A stretch of 64,000 nucleotides of DNA from Rhynchopus sp. YZ270_cl-10 (Eukaryota; Euglenozoa; Diplonemea; Diplonemida; Diplonemidae). Positions 1 through 10,600 of this stretch are shown here, piece by piece. Position 1 is the first letter of the stretch, and each line of letters begins with the position of its first letter. Below the pieces are notes generated by a model. The model searched no databases, was not told the origin of the DNA, and saw only the letters and a program-made list of their open reading frames with translations. The stretch lies in the NCBI GenBank assembly GCA_964035575.1, contig OZ037874.1:992001-1056000 (forward strand). The letters are read 5' to 3'. The position numbers were made by a program, and so were the translations under genes.

Positions 1-3000
1 TGGCGTGGTCCTACATCGGTACATTTCCGACTACATACACCACCAAGAACAGAGTGCTCTCGCTTGGCCAGGATATGCGTCTGCACGCAGGGTGGGAGCA
101 GACCGGCAGCAAAAGCAATAACCTGGTGAAGGAGATCGATTATTCAGTGCATAATGGTAAATCGACATCGTTGACAATGAACAACGTACACAAATACTTC
201 TACACCCTGAAGGGTGGTGCCGACCACACTGTGTACGTGTCTTTCTCGAATGGCGACGGTGATCATTACTACATCAACCGTTGGAAAGACAATGTATGGG
301 AATACGTCTGGTCAAGCAAAAAGTACTACGCCACGCAGCTGGAGGTCACGACACTGCCGCAAAAGAAGAACTGCGTTGAGGTGTACTCACTCGTTTCAAA
401 CAAGCGTTTGTACTGGCAGTCGTATGACACCTCCACAAAGAAGTTGACTTCCACGGAGCTGATGGACGGCAAGGAGATCATCGACTTCACTGTTGTGCAA
501 GGGGAGACGTCTGAGTTCGAAAAGATCTTCGCTGTGACGACGGACAACCTTCTGTACTCAGTGTCTTACAACGGGACGGACTTCTCTGACCCCATTCAGG
601 TGGGTGCAGCTGCGTCTGCCATCATCGGCGCTTCCTTTCCTGGGGACACGAACCACGCAGCACTGTTCTACTCACACACTTCGGGGAACCTTGTGGAGAT
701 GACACAGAGCAGCGACGATGCCTTTCACCGTACACACGTTACCATCGAACCGGAGGAGACGACCGAGGATACGCACAAATCGCGTGGTATCGCTGCAGGG
801 TACCACCTTGGTTCCCCAGTTGTGTTCTCGATGAAGGACTCCACATCGACACCGCACATCCACCGCTTCACTGCGAACTCGGAGGCAGACATCCTCAAGC
901 ACTATTGGACACAAGACGAGTCAGGCTTTCCCAAGAGCAACATCCCCTCTTCCATCTGGACGACCACAGACAGCAATGGCCGTCTCGTGCTCTTCTGTGA
1001 GGACGACAAAGGTGAGGTGTGGGTGCGCACCTTTGGTGTGCCTCAGGGGTGGCAGTCCCTTGGGAATGGACCTTCGGGCGGGACCTCGAAGGTCTTCAGT
1101 GCGGGGCTGGTGAACGACGTCGTGACGCTGATGTCAGTTGTGACGTTTACATCGGAGACGAAGGTGTACAATGTGATTGTCACTGCTGGCGACGACTTTG
1201 GGAAGTGGAAGCAGGCGACGTCGAACGACCATGGCAGTGCGACCAGCGTTTCTGTTGGGCGGACCAGCTTCGCAGACGGGTTCTTCACGAACTCGAAGAA
1301 TGGTGGGATCTACTTTTATGAGTTGGGGACCCAGACCTCGAAGCAGACGTACTCGAAGGGCACCAGGTACGACACAGTGTACGCAACCCCCACCAGCACA
1401 GACGAAGTCATTGCGGAGTCGTTGTTAACACTGCACTACGTGACTCCGGTTGAGGATGTGCGCATTTCGTCACTAATGTTTGTCCCAGGCAAGCTTTCGA
1501 TGTACTACAACACGGAAGAGCAACTGGTTCTCTTGGACTGCAAAACGGACAACTCGAAGTACATCTTCCGCACTACCATGACGTCCCCTGGTATTTTCTC
1601 TACCTTCGCGGCGATAGCGGAAAGCTGCACCGATCCCGTCGGACTCAGTGACGAACTCATCTTCGGACGTGACGCAAAGACGTACCCCGCACAGCTCAAG
1701 AGAAAGAACCGCGGTCCTAATCCGACCTACACAGCTCCCAGGCTCCAGCAGAAGACTGGAGACAGCAACGAAGGTACGCTGACCCGGTTTGCATCGTGGA
1801 ACATCAACTTCATGGTGACGGACAAGAACGGGGCTGGTGTTGCGAACACGAAGGTGTCGTACAAGCCTGTTGAGGACGACGTGGTGCTGCGTGTGAACGG
1901 GAAGCTTGTGAGCATTGGGCAGAGCGACCCAGAGATGGTTGCATACACAAACGCACGTGGTGTTGTCAACGTGATGAGTGTTGCTGACTCCCTGCACTGC
2001 CCTGTGTTCGAGGTGTGGACAGACCTGCACACCGACCTTGACAACGAAGCCACGTCTGTCCTTGAGCCGAACAACGAGGAGCAGCTGTACCTTGGGAAGG
2101 TGACACTCGAGGAGCTTCAGGACGCAACCATTAAGGACGTGGACAATGAAGGCAAGCGCGAACCGCTGTTCAAAGAGAACCCGGAGGGACTTGACGATAA
2201 CTTCGTGTTGGGACTCCATGCAACTGTGAACGCAGGCAAGCAGTCGACAGACATCACAAACGCGTACGACCTGAGCTCCATCACCTCACGCAACAGCAGG
2301 GGCACCATCCTCCACTCGACCACCCACGCACGTGCACACGAAATCCGCCGACTGGACCCAAAGACCTGCGCAAAGACAAGCTTCCACATCGAGTACACGA
2401 CGTCCTCGGAGGGGGTGAAGGGTGTCAAGTACGAGGAGCTTCCGCAGGAAGATGTGTCCAAGATTATCGATGACATGCCAGGCGAGGATTACACCGGCAC
2501 GTATGGTGAGCTTATGGCGAGTGCGAACGGGGGCTTTGTGGAAGTGACGCACACTGCGTTCTGTGACGAGGATGAGAGTAAGAAGAAGGGTTTCTTCAAG
2601 AAGGGTCTGAAGTCTGGTGTGATGTTCCTCGTGAAGGGTGCGCAGATGGTGTGGAGGGGTGTGGTCGAGTTTGTTGAGGACGTGATGTCTGCTGCACAGT
2701 CGCTCTTTGCACACCTTGGTGTTGCCTTCAAGCGTCTGTTTGAGTGGCTCGGGTCGTTGTTCAATTGGGGTGACATCCTGAACACGAGCAACCTGATTCA
2801 GCTGTACATCAGCACATATGGGGATAATGCCAAAACGCACTTTGACTCCATGGGGAAGCAGTTTGACGACAGCATCGACACACTGAAGAAGAAGTTTGCG
2901 GGTGGCCTGCCTGAGTTTTCTGATGCTATGGTCGACGCGATGGGCGAAACTGGGGACGACAGCCTGGCTCAGGCCAATGAGGTGAACCAGGATGTTGGTG

Positions 3001-4424
3001 ACCCTGGCAGGTCTGAGGAAGACAAGAACAAGACTGTGTACGGGACGGACCCGCAGGCGACGTGGCTTACAGATGTGTTCACAGGTGTGGCGCCGAACAT
3101 GGAGGTCGGTGACCTCTTTGATGCGGACCAGGAGACAACAGACCTGCTTGGACAGTTGATGACCGAAATGACACCCGCGATGGATGCAGCCTCAAAGGAC
3201 CAGGAGGACAACCAAGCAGATATGGCAGCTACGGTGGACCAGAAGGGGACAAGCGTTTCGTTCAAAGACTTTGTCGACAACCTGAAGAACTTCATCGCGA
3301 ACGCTGTTCTTGACCAGACGAAGGCTGCCGGCGACAGCTTCTTCAAACTGGGTGGAAAGCTGTTGCACAATTTCATCAAAATGATGAACAAGAAGATCAA
3401 GATCCCGATCATCAGCACACTCTGGAAAACCGTCATCACACGCGGCGACGACCTCACAATTCTGGGGCTGGTCTCCCTCCTCGCTGCTGTCCCTGCGACC
3501 CTTGCCTACAAACTGATGTGTGCTGTCAAGACCAAGAAGCTCTACGCCCCAGTTGTTGCGAAGGCCAAGGACATCAAAAACCGCAAATACCAGGTCGCTC
3601 TGGACGAGGTCACGGCAAACCTCAATGGCATTGTATGGGACAAGCCGAACACCAAGCCCAGCAAGACCACACGCAAGCAGGAGGATGGCGACACTGATGA
3701 CGACACCGACAGCGACAGTGATGACGACAGTGTCCAGATAGTTGGCTTTCTCTTTGGCACGGCGTACTCGGTTTTTTACGGGGTCATGGGCATTACGGAC
3801 TCCATCGACGCTGCGACAAAAGTCCCAGCGGGTCCGGCGGTACCGAAGGCGTTAACCTTCTGCTTTTGGATCCAGTGGACCATGATGATTGGTGCGCAGG
3901 TTGTCTCCGCACCTATTTGGGTGTCATCCCGAAAATTTGGTGACTTCTCTGAGCCCACACTCCGCGAGACCGCCGAAGGAGTTGCGTGGTTGACCTCTAT
4001 GCCGTTCATCTTTTTGGCGTGGGCGGGTTGGATGGAACGGCCACGTAAATTGTCTGATGCGGAGCTCTCACTTTACAACTTTACATTTGGCGCAGCGCAC
4101 ACAATGGGATACTTTTTTCTTGCTTTTGTGGAGTGGTATGAGACTGACTTCTCTTCGGACAACTCTAAGCAGTGGCCGAAGACCAGCTATGGGATGAAGT
4201 GCGCGCAGAACTTTCTCACCTCAATTGGAGAAGCCACCTGGGTGCTGCGCTCAGGTGCGTCGAAGGTTCTCCGTGCACCAGAGCCAGAGCCGATCGAGAA
4301 GTTGGTGTCGCTGGTCGTCCTTCTTGTGTGGGAGACTGTTTCGTTCGAGGCGCCCGCCCTCCTCAGTCTCATCAGAACTGCGCAGGACTTCGCACTCTGG
4401 AGGACGCATCGTGTATCAGCATAG
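1..4424 (+). CDS. Large multi-pass membrane protein with propeller-like N-terminal part (5' end outside window)
   Basis: The frame is open to the left edge, so the true start lies outside the window; about 1,473 residues are visible. I do not recognise the family. The first ~550 residues consist of repeated beta-strand-like blocks with aromatic and Asp/Gly-rich turns, resembling a lectin or sialidase-type propeller. Next comes a module with NARGVVNV near an Ig-like or carboxypeptidase-regulatory fold. A basic stretch (KKKGFFKKGLKSG) precedes amphipathic helices and an FEWLGSLFNWGDIL motif. The C-terminal ~350 residues hold five or so hydrophobic segments (for example ILGLVSLLAAVPATLAY, AHTMGYFFLAFVEW, LVSLVVLLVWETV) and one Asp/Ser-rich acidic loop. 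Inference: a surface or endomembrane protein with an extracytoplasmic binding head. Coding status is very likely because of length and steady GC-rich third positions. The stop is followed by a GTGTCTACAC repeat. Confidence 0.9.
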   Translation, partial: AWSYIGTFPTTYTTKNRVLSLGQDMRLHAGWEQTGSKSNNLVKEIDYSVHNGKSTSLTMNNVHKYFYTLKGGADHTVYVSFSNGDGDHYYINRWKDNVWEYVWSSKKYYATQLEVTTLPQKKNCVEVYSLVSNKRLYWQSYDTSTKKLTSTELMDGKEIIDFTVVQGETSEFEKIFAVTTDNLLYSVSYNGTDFSDPIQVGAAASAIIGASFPGDTNHAALFYSHTSGNLVEMTQSSDDAFHRTHVTIEPEETTEDTHKSRGIAAGYHLGSPVVFSMKDSTSTPHIHRFTANSEADILKHYWTQDESGFPKSNIPSSIWTTTDSNGRLVLFCEDDKGEVWVRTFGVPQGWQSLGNGPSGGTSKVFSAGLVNDVVTLMSVVTFTSETKVYNVIVTAGDDFGKWKQATSNDHGSATSVSVGRTSFADGFFTNSKNGGIYFYELGTQTSKQTYSKGTRYDTVYATPTSTDEVIAESLLTLHYVTPVEDVRISSLMFVPGKLSMYYNTEEQLVLLDCKTDNSKYIFRTTMTSPGIFSTFAAIAESCTDPVGLSDELIFGRDAKTYPAQLKRKNRGPNPTYTAPRLQQKTGDSNEGTLTRFASWNINFMVTDKNGAGVANTKVSYKPVEDDVVLRVNGKLVSIGQSDPEMVAYTNARGVVNVMSVADSLHCPVFEVWTDLHTDLDNEATSVLEPNNEEQLYLGKVTLEELQDATIKDVDNEGKREPLFKENPEGLDDNFVLGLHATVNAGKQSTDITNAYDLSSITSRNSRGTILHSTTHARAHEIRRLDPKTCAKTSFHIEYTTSSEGVKGVKYEELPQEDVSKIIDDMPGEDYTGTYGELMASANGGFVEVTHTAFCDEDESKKKGFFKKGLKSGVMFLVKGAQMVWRGVVEFVEDVMSAAQSLFAHLGVAFKRLFEWLGSLFNWGDILNTSNLIQLYISTYGDNAKTHFDSMGKQFDDSIDTLKKKFAGGLPEFSDAMVDAMGETGDDSLAQANEVNQDVGDPGRSEEDKNKTVYGTDPQATWLTDVFTGVAPNMEVGDLFDADQETTDLLGQLMTEMTPAMDAASKDQEDNQADMAATVDQKGTSVSFKDFVDNLKNFIANAVLDQTKAAGDSFFKLGGKLLHNFIKMMNKKIKIPIISTLWKTVITRGDDLTILGLVSLLAAVPATLAYKLMCAVKTKKLYAPVVAKAKDIKNRKYQVALDEVTANLNGIVWDKPNTKPSKTTRKQEDGDTDDDTDSDSDDDSVQIVGFLFGTAYSVFYGVMGITDSIDAATKVPAGPAVPKALTFCFWIQWTMMIGAQVVSAPIWVSSRKFGDFSEPTLRETAEGVAWLTSMPFIFLAWAGWMERPRKLSDAELSLYNFTFGAAHTMGYFFLAFVEWYETDFSSDNSKQWPKTSYGMKCAQNFLTSIGEATWVLRSGASKVLRAPEPEPIEKLVSLVVLLVWETVSFEAPALLSLIRTAQDFALWRTHRVSA

Positions 4425-4480
4425 AAAGGCTGTACTACAGTAGCTCTGTTTCTGAGAATAGATGAGAAAACATAAACATA

Positions 4481-4540
4481 TAGTGGGGTTCATCCTCGGG
4501 TGTCTACACTAATACAACCAAGTTTTCATAAACAAAAACC
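4481..4540 (+). repeat. Dispersed GTGTCTACAC element, copy 1
   Basis: Begins near ATAGTGG, continues GGGTGTCTACAC and CAACCAAGTTTTCA. Similar blocks occur at 20838-20895 and 33212-33270. Copies 1 and 2 begin about 60-75 bases after stop codons, so a 3'-UTR or 3'-processing role is possible. A small dispersed repeat is equally possible. Confidence 0.55.
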
Positions 4541-5836
4541 TGCGCGACGCATCGAGTTAGCATGATTTATTAAATGACTGGGGAGTGCTGGTGGCACAGA
4601 GCCGGCACACTCGTTGAGTGCCTCACAAAACCTAAAAATTAATTCTTTGCTTTTATCTGTTGTCTTCACGCTTTATCGTTGTTGTTTGGGTTGGGAAATA
4701 AAAGCTTTCTACATGGATTGAACTTCCCGAGCCTCTCGGAGACACTCCAATGGAAATGTTTTAGAGTGTGTGAGCGATTTATGGGTATTTTCACACGAAG
4801 CTGTCAAATGCTCCATTTCTTCGGACACCCCCAATCCGTCATAAAAAAATCGTCGTGGATAGCGTGATTCATTCGCCCTAATTTGGTGACATTTTTTTGA
4901 GAGTGGTTTGCGTAGTGTTTAATAAAATTTCCGAATTGCCATAAGGGGGGTATTGCATTTGGGGATTTCAATCCCCCTAACATTCCCTCCCCCCCGAGTG
5001 CAAAGCCCCCTTGCTCATGACCGTGTCTGCACCTGAAAGCAGGTATTATGCGCATGATGTCTGCGCCATAAAGGGGGGTATTGCATGTAACCCCACCCTG
5101 GTAGACATCACCAATTCTTGAAAATCCAGTGATGTTTTTCTGCCAGCCTTTTGTGTGCATAGGCACATCCACACCTTGCTCCCATTGTTTCAAATCTGCG
5201 AGAAACCCCCCCAACAAAGAGGCCCGATGAGATACCGATGCGTTTCCCTTTACTTTGCTTCACCCAACAGAGGAGACCGCCAAGGGTAAGGGATCCACCC
5301 CCTCCTCCCGTGGTGTGTGTTTCAGTGGATGTGGGGTGTTGTCTCTCTGAAGGGAAAGGTTGTCGGTGAATCGGCTTCGTGTTTCGGGGTTGTGTTTTGT
5401 CTTTTGTAAAAGGTGGCTAAGTGCGTGAGGCTTAGTATCATCTTACCAACGTTTCTCCCTTTCCCTACTTTTCCGCCGTTTTTACAAAGTCTTTTCATTT
5501 TCTTTTTGTTTCTTTGGACGAATGAAGGGACCTCTGTGTTGCCCTCCGCGGTTCAACAACCTACGGAGGTCCTCTACCCCGTGCCTGCGTTCTCAGAGGC
5601 GTTTGCACTTTGCACTTCCATTTTGTTTGCGGGTTTTCTCGACAATGTAAACCTGCCCCCTCGCTCGACCAACGTACCATTGACGATGTGTACCATGTGC
5701 GCTTTGTGTACACCTTACCACCTATTCTTGTTTCGATTCTTCTATTTTTGTGGGCATATGCACGCGCACTTTTTTTTTTTTTTATACCTAAAGCCATGCT
5801 GTCCTCTAAATCGGATTTAGGATTCAGGATTTTCTA
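4541..5836. other. Gene desert between membrane protein and palindromic MITE
   Basis: No convincing gene. A minus-strand frame at 4804-5217 (137 codons, TTG start, or ATG at the MHTKGWQ position) has mixed composition, resembles nothing I know, and contains a short direct repeat of GGGGGGTATTGCAT at about 4945 and 5072. I treat it as unproven. A copy of the CTAAG/CTTAG hairpin motif lies at 5412-5450 and a copy of the TGCCTGCGT...GCGTTTGCAC motif at 5581-5619. The rest is T-rich low-complexity DNA. Confidence 0.5.
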
Positions 5837-6788
5837 TAAGAAAATTTTATAAGGGCACGGTAATTTTTTTTCTTGGTAAGCGTCAGAGCACTTCTCAAAA
5901 AAAAGTACGCACGCACGCAAAAAAAAATTATGCAGTAAAAAAAATTATGAGTGGTGAAAAAAATTATAGAGGAAAATTACAGTGGGGGAAATACAGGTAC
6001 CAAAAATATTTTCCCACCAATTTTTGCCCACAAAAAATCGGGGGAAATTTTTTTTTGATTTCGGCTCTCAGGAGTCTGTATGTGCTGTGATGGGGTTAAT
6101 TTACGCTGAAAAATGTACATTTTTTACCTAAAATACACAGTGTTTCCCAGCATCTCACCTAACTCTGAAAATGGGTGAGATTTTGCTGTTTTGCGGGTTT
6201 TTGTATAGGTGTGGCGAGCCCGGGCGCGCTTCGCGCGCCCGGGTCCCCACCTTAGCTCAAGTTGGGGGCCTCCGGCGGAATGTGAGAATTTCTCGGAGTT
6301 CGGCGCTTCATTGATATTTGCACCAGGCACACGTGGTATACGAATTATCAGTAAACTCAGTACATTTACAAAATAAACGGCAGTCATGGCAGGCATGGCA
6401 CCCAAGCGAAGCCACGGTACGCAACATTTCTAAAAATTGTTTACATAAATGTCACTGTCGTTGGAAGATTGGGGGGTCAGCTTGTTTTTGTGCCCAAAAT
6501 TTTTCAGCACTGCTGACCAGGGACATAGGGAACATAGGGATTTTTGCGGAGCAAAAAAAAAATCAAACAAATGGCGCCGCAGGCGAAAAAAAATTAGGGT
6601 ACAGTGTAAAAATCTATCTTTTTACAGCACATAGTCATACACCTAACCCTTTTTTGCGAAGCAAAAAAGGGAAAATGGCGCCGCAGGCAAAAAAAAATTG
6701 AGGTACAGCCTGGATGGTGCGGTCAGCAACCCAGTTTCATGGTACTCCCGTGGTTCAACCATGATTTTTTTTTTTTTTTTTTTATTCC

Positions 6789-7143
6789 CCTGGGAAATAA
6801 AGTATACGAAGGATTTGGCACTTTTAGCGGGATTTTATTTAATGATAATTTCACGCTAAATTTTGGTACATGTAGGTAGTAGGGCTGGAGGGACCGTCCA
6901 GCCTTTTTTAGCCTCCCTCCAGCCTCCTCAATCCCGCCAGCCCCTCAGCGGGCCTATCTAGGGGTCCGCGGGACCCGGTAGCGCTGGCGGGAGGGTAATG
7001 AGAGCTTTTTTTTTTTCTTTTTCACGCTCTTTTTTTTTTTTTTCCCTGAGAGCTTCCTGTGAGGACACATACTCGTTAGTTATTGCACAATAAATAAGTC
7101 CCGCTAAAAGTGCCAAATCCTTTCGTATACTTTATTTCCCGTG
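6789..7143. repeat. Nested fold-back repeat A
   Basis: The left arm reads GGGAAATAAAGTATACGAAG and continues GGATTTGGCACTTTTAGCGGG. The right arm (7094-7143) is its reverse complement with small differences. The loop contains C/T-rich DNA and a GC-rich hairpin around 6950-6990. Confidence 0.75.
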
Positions 7144-7156
7144 AAATAAAATTACG

Positions 7157-7323
7157 TATTCACCTCCTTTTAGCGGATTATTTTGCGATACTTCACTTAT
7201 TTTTTTCCCAGGCTCGTGCACTCAATTTGCCTCGCTTCGCTCGGCAAATTAAGTAGCCCTCGCCTGGGAAAAAAATGCGTGAAGTTATCGCAAAATAAAA
7301 CCCCGCTAAAAGGAGGTGAATAA
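7157..7323. repeat. Nested fold-back repeat B with GC hairpin apex
   Basis: Arms TATTCACCTCCTTTTAGCGG and its complement enclose inner arms TTTTTTCCCAGG/CCTGGGAAAAAAA. The apex is a compact hairpin around CCTCGCTTCGCTCGG. It shares the arm block TTTTAGCGG with fold-back A, so the two are probably related. Confidence 0.75.
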
Positions 7324-8014
7324 ATAGTTATTTTTTTTCCCCTGCAGGTGAGATTTCTCACCTCACTTTTTTTTTTTTTTTTTTTTTTTTGTGAGATTTC
7401 TCACCCCAAAATCTCACCGTGGGAAACACTGAAAATACATTGTTGAGTTATTGAGGGCCCCCCTTTATAATTTTTTTTTCTGCATAATTTTTTTCCCTGG
7501 AATCTCAAAAAAAAAGTACGCACGCAGACGCTTACCAAAAATAAAAATTACCGTGCCCGTGCGTGCGTACTTTTTTTTTGAGATTCCAGGGAAAAAAATT
7601 ATGCAGAAAAAAAAATTATAAAGGGGGGCCCTCAATAACTCAACAATGTATTTTAGGTAAAAAATGTACATTTTTCAGCGTAAATTAACCCCATCACAGC
7701 ACATACAGACTCCTGAGAGCCGAAATCAAAAAAAAATTTCCCCCGATTTTTTGTGGGCAAAAATTGGTGGGAAAATATTTTTGGTACCTGTATTTCCCCC
7801 ACTGTAATTTTCCTCTATAATTTTTTTCACCACTCATAATTTTTTTTACTGCATAATTTTTTTTTGCGTGCGTGCGTACTTTTTTTTGAGAAGTGCTCTG
7901 ACGCTTACCAAGAAAAAAAATTACCGTGCCCTAAGAAAATTTTGAGATTTAAAAATCAGAAAAATCCTGATTTTTCCCGGATTTAAGGACATGCTTGCCT
8001 AAAGCGTAGCTTAA

Positions 8015-9674
8015 CCCTTTAAGGACCAGAGGGGACATATATGTCCACGCAACCACCTAAATTGGCTTCCACTAGGACTTTTTGAAGATTTTTTTTTTAA
8101 ATGAGAAGATTTTGTGCGAAATCTTTCAAAAGACGCAAGATTCGATTTTTTTTGACGCTCTCATCCCCTCTCATCCACAAATAAAGACCCTTTTTTTAAT
8201 GGGGGGTTTTTTCTTTTTCCCCTTTTTTTTTCAAACATTTTTCTTTTCTTGTAGTGAGGCTTCAACAGGAATTAGTCGCTATCTCAACAAAGAAGCGCAC
8301 CTACCTCTCAACTTACAAAGTACTACAATGAAATGCAATACAAAACAAACAGAGTAGCAAAAACAAGAACAAAAACAAAACAAAGTTGAAACAAACTTTT
8401 TCAAAACTTTTTCAAATCCCCTCTCATCCACACCCGGCATTATCACATAATAGGGTATTTTGGGTCATTTTTGGGGAATAATGTACCATTCTGACGCGCT
8501 TGAGTCATCAGAGGATTCAAACTTTGGTGTGCAGGGAACCATTTTGTACGGTCTTCAGAACGAAACTAAAATAATGGAAAATACCCGCGACTGGGCAAAG
8601 TAACACGCGTAGTTGCAGTTCCTGACCCTGAACTGGATGTGCCTCTTCTCCGTGTATTTATTGCATTTTGTCTTTTGAGGAACATTGTACAGAATGGTTA
8701 TTTCCCTCCCTCCCGCCAAAGCCCGAGGGACCCTTGAGGGAGGTCAGGGCTCCCCGAGGGCCGAAGGCCCGAGGGAAGCCCTGACCTCCCGAAAGGAGTC
8801 CCGAGGGCCAAGGGAGGGTGGGATGTAACTTTGTGCCCCGATCCGTGGCTTTTTGTGCCCGACTGTCGTTTTTCATTTTTTGCCTGTAAAAACCCTGTAT
8901 AAGGGGTGCAGCATGGGGGCACATGGTGCCCCACACATGGCTCTTGCACGCCAAATTGCCCTCAAATTGCCCGGAATGCCACGCATGGGGCAATCTAGAC
9001 CGTTTTTGGACCGATTTTCGCGACCAAAAAAATTTTTTTCGGAGGGTCCCTTCGAAATTTCGGCGGGAGGGTACGGAAAGCCACAGGGAGGGGTACAAAA
9101 TCTATATCAACACGGTCAAGGTACAGAGACACTGGCAGGAGGGTGTTGGTCGACAACTTCTTCTTGCTTGGGAAACAGGCGTCTGAAAACAGATTACATG
9201 TGCGTGGGATGCGGCGTTCACCTTTGTTCAGCACCATGCCAAGTTGGCCAAAAGTCCCAAAAGCCCCAACTTTTGTACTGTCCAACCTCTGTACAATTAC
9301 GGTATATGTAGTTGGTTGGTACCTTCTCTCCATGCAGTGAGACATTATCTACTAGGACTTTTTGATCGATTTTTTTTTCTTTTGAAAGATTTTGAACCGA
9401 TCTTTCAAATAAAGCCATTTTCGAAAACCGAAAAAACAGGTGCGCAGCCGGAATAATTTTTCTCTTCAAAATTTTCAGAAAAAAATATCAGCTCTCCTCA
9501 ATTTTCCATTTTCCATTTTTCTCATTTTATTTCGATTTCTGCTCCATTTGAAAGATCTGCTCAAAATCTTTCAATTGCGGCCAGGTACGATCAAAAATAT
9601 GCATCAGATCACATTTTACCTACGGGAGAGAAGATCCTAGCAAATCGAAAAAATCGGTCGTGGTCCGTAAAGGG
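8015..9674 (+). mobile_element. piggyBac-type DNA transposon, decayed, with transposase C-terminal zinc-binding remnant
   Basis: Both ends abut TTAA (8011-8014 and 9675-9678), the piggyBac target site. The terminal inverted repeats are CCCTTTAAGGACC and GGTCCGTAAAGGG, 12 of 13 matching. Just inside the left end is GGGGACATATATGTCC, a palindrome of the sort found in this superfamily. At about 9165-9245 the + strand encodes RLKTDYMCVGCGVHLC followed by a further Cys, matching the Cys-rich C-terminal domain of piggyBac transposases. No catalytic core frame is left, so this is an internally deleted copy. A perfect stem around GGGCCGAAGGCCC lies at 8738-8788. A SINE-like element is inserted at 8180-8416. 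Confidence 0.9.
8180..8416 (+). mobile_element. SINE-like retroposon, longest copy
   Basis: Flanked by an exact 16-base duplication TCCCCTCTCATCCACA (8164-8179 and 8417-8432). The 3' part reads CAAAGTACTACAATGAAATG, then a CAAAAA-rich tail, then AAACAAACTTTTTCAAA. The same 3' part occurs at 19059-19134 and 25215-25315, cut back progressively at the 5' side. 5' truncation, an A-rich tail and variable target duplications are the signature of LINE-driven retroposition. It lies inside the piggyBac element and is younger than it. Confidence 0.85.
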
Positions 9675-9678
9675 TTAA

Positions 9679-10600
9679 AGGAGAAATAGTTCCTCAGATA
9701 CGGTCGCCAATCACCCCTCCAACAGGGTAATTGTGCAATCAACGAAAAAACCTTTTTTTCCCTTTTACTTACCTATCAGAGTTACTATTTTGACATGTGG
9801 CGGGACGCTTACCAAAAAAAGGGGTTGCGCCACCCAAATTCTTTTTCGATGATTGATCTTGCGTCGAGATACTGTTGTACACCGCGTGTGACTGTCGATC
9901 ACCAACTCATCAAATCAACCACAAAACTGTTTGCTATAGTAGTGCATGAATGTGCGTTTTTTGCATTTTTTTTTTTTGTTTCTTTACCCCAAAGTGCTCC
10001 TATCTGCCTGGGTGTTTGTAACCTTTCACATCACACCAACGTTTTTTTTTTCTCAGTGCCTGCGTACCAGAGGCGTTTGCACTATCAAATTCACTTTTTT
10101 CTCTCCCCCCTCCCCCCCCGGCAACGTTTCACTCTCTTCAAAACAAAGTGGAGATTGCACAGGTGGCAAGAGGCAAACTACACTATTCCAACAATTTCAA
10201 ATGCAGACCCTGGGTTCCCCAAGCGGGTACTTCGGCGATTGTTGACAACAACAAAAAAAGCAGGTGGCAGGTCTCCTGTCTCTATATCTCAAATTAAAAA
10301 AAAAATCTACTCCAACGACAAATTTGTTGCAACAACAAGGAAACGCATATTTTCCCCTTTTTCCTTCCCCTCCAACTTTGTTTTGTATTTTCCTTTTCAA
10401 GACCTCCAAAACAAAGAGCACAAAAAGCAAAAAACGACAACTTTCAAACTCCATCTTATTTTGTATTTTTTTTTTTTTTTGCTTCATCGTACGCAAAGGT
10501 CTTCCTTAAGACACACAGTCACAGAGAGGCTTGTCTCTCCAATGCTCCTCATTCATCTGACGGATTGAGAGGAAGCAGGTTCCGAGCAGTAGTGTACCAT
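9679..10600. other. Intergenic DNA with dispersed repeats
   Basis: No supported gene; the long + frame here is T/C-rich low complexity. Contains GTGCAATCAACGAAAA (about 9730), which recurs in a host intron near 23290, and a TGCCTGCGT...GCGTTTGCAC motif at 10054-10102. It also has a GTGGAGATTGCACA...CTACACTATTCCAACAATTT block at 10149-10200 that recurs at 13870 and 27345. Confidence 0.5.

Larger units (their letters stand above)
6138..7431. mobile_element. Non-autonomous hAT-type element nested in the palindromic MITE
   Basis: Ends CAGTGTTTCCCA...and...GGGAAACACTG are inverted repeats of the kind seen in hAT transposons. It is flanked by an exact 8-base duplication, AAAATACA (6130-6137 and 7432-7439), the hAT target-site length. 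There is no transposase frame. The interior holds a reverse-oriented relative of the GGCGCCGCAGGC repeat (about 6460-6720) and two further fold-backs (6789-7143, 7157-7323). It is therefore an element that has itself been a target several times. Confidence 0.88.
5852..7932. mobile_element. Long-armed palindromic MITE (fold-back element), interrupted by a hAT insertion
   Basis: The left arm starts AGGGCACGGTAA at 5852 and the right arm ends with its reverse complement at 7932. The arms are nearly identical for about 285 bases on the outer side. Without the hAT element at 6138-7431, the left arm continues at 7440 and the whole becomes one palindrome of about 780 bases centred near 7545. A 12-base direct repeat, TAAGAAAATTTT, flanks both ends (5837-5848 and 7932-7943). 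A weaker inverted similarity extends outward to about 5795 and 8003. No coding capacity. Near-identical arms suggest recent insertion or arm-to-arm gene conversion. Confidence 0.85.

Noticed and set aside
4804-5217. 137-codon minus-strand frame
   Set aside because: Looks somewhat protein-like, but starts with TTG, has mixed codon use, and resembles nothing known. Mentioned in the desert entry, not called as a gene.
9795-10568. 257-codon + frame
   Set aside because: It consists of Phe/Ser/Pro/Thr codons from T/C tracts, covers several dispersed repeats, and has no domain or leader.
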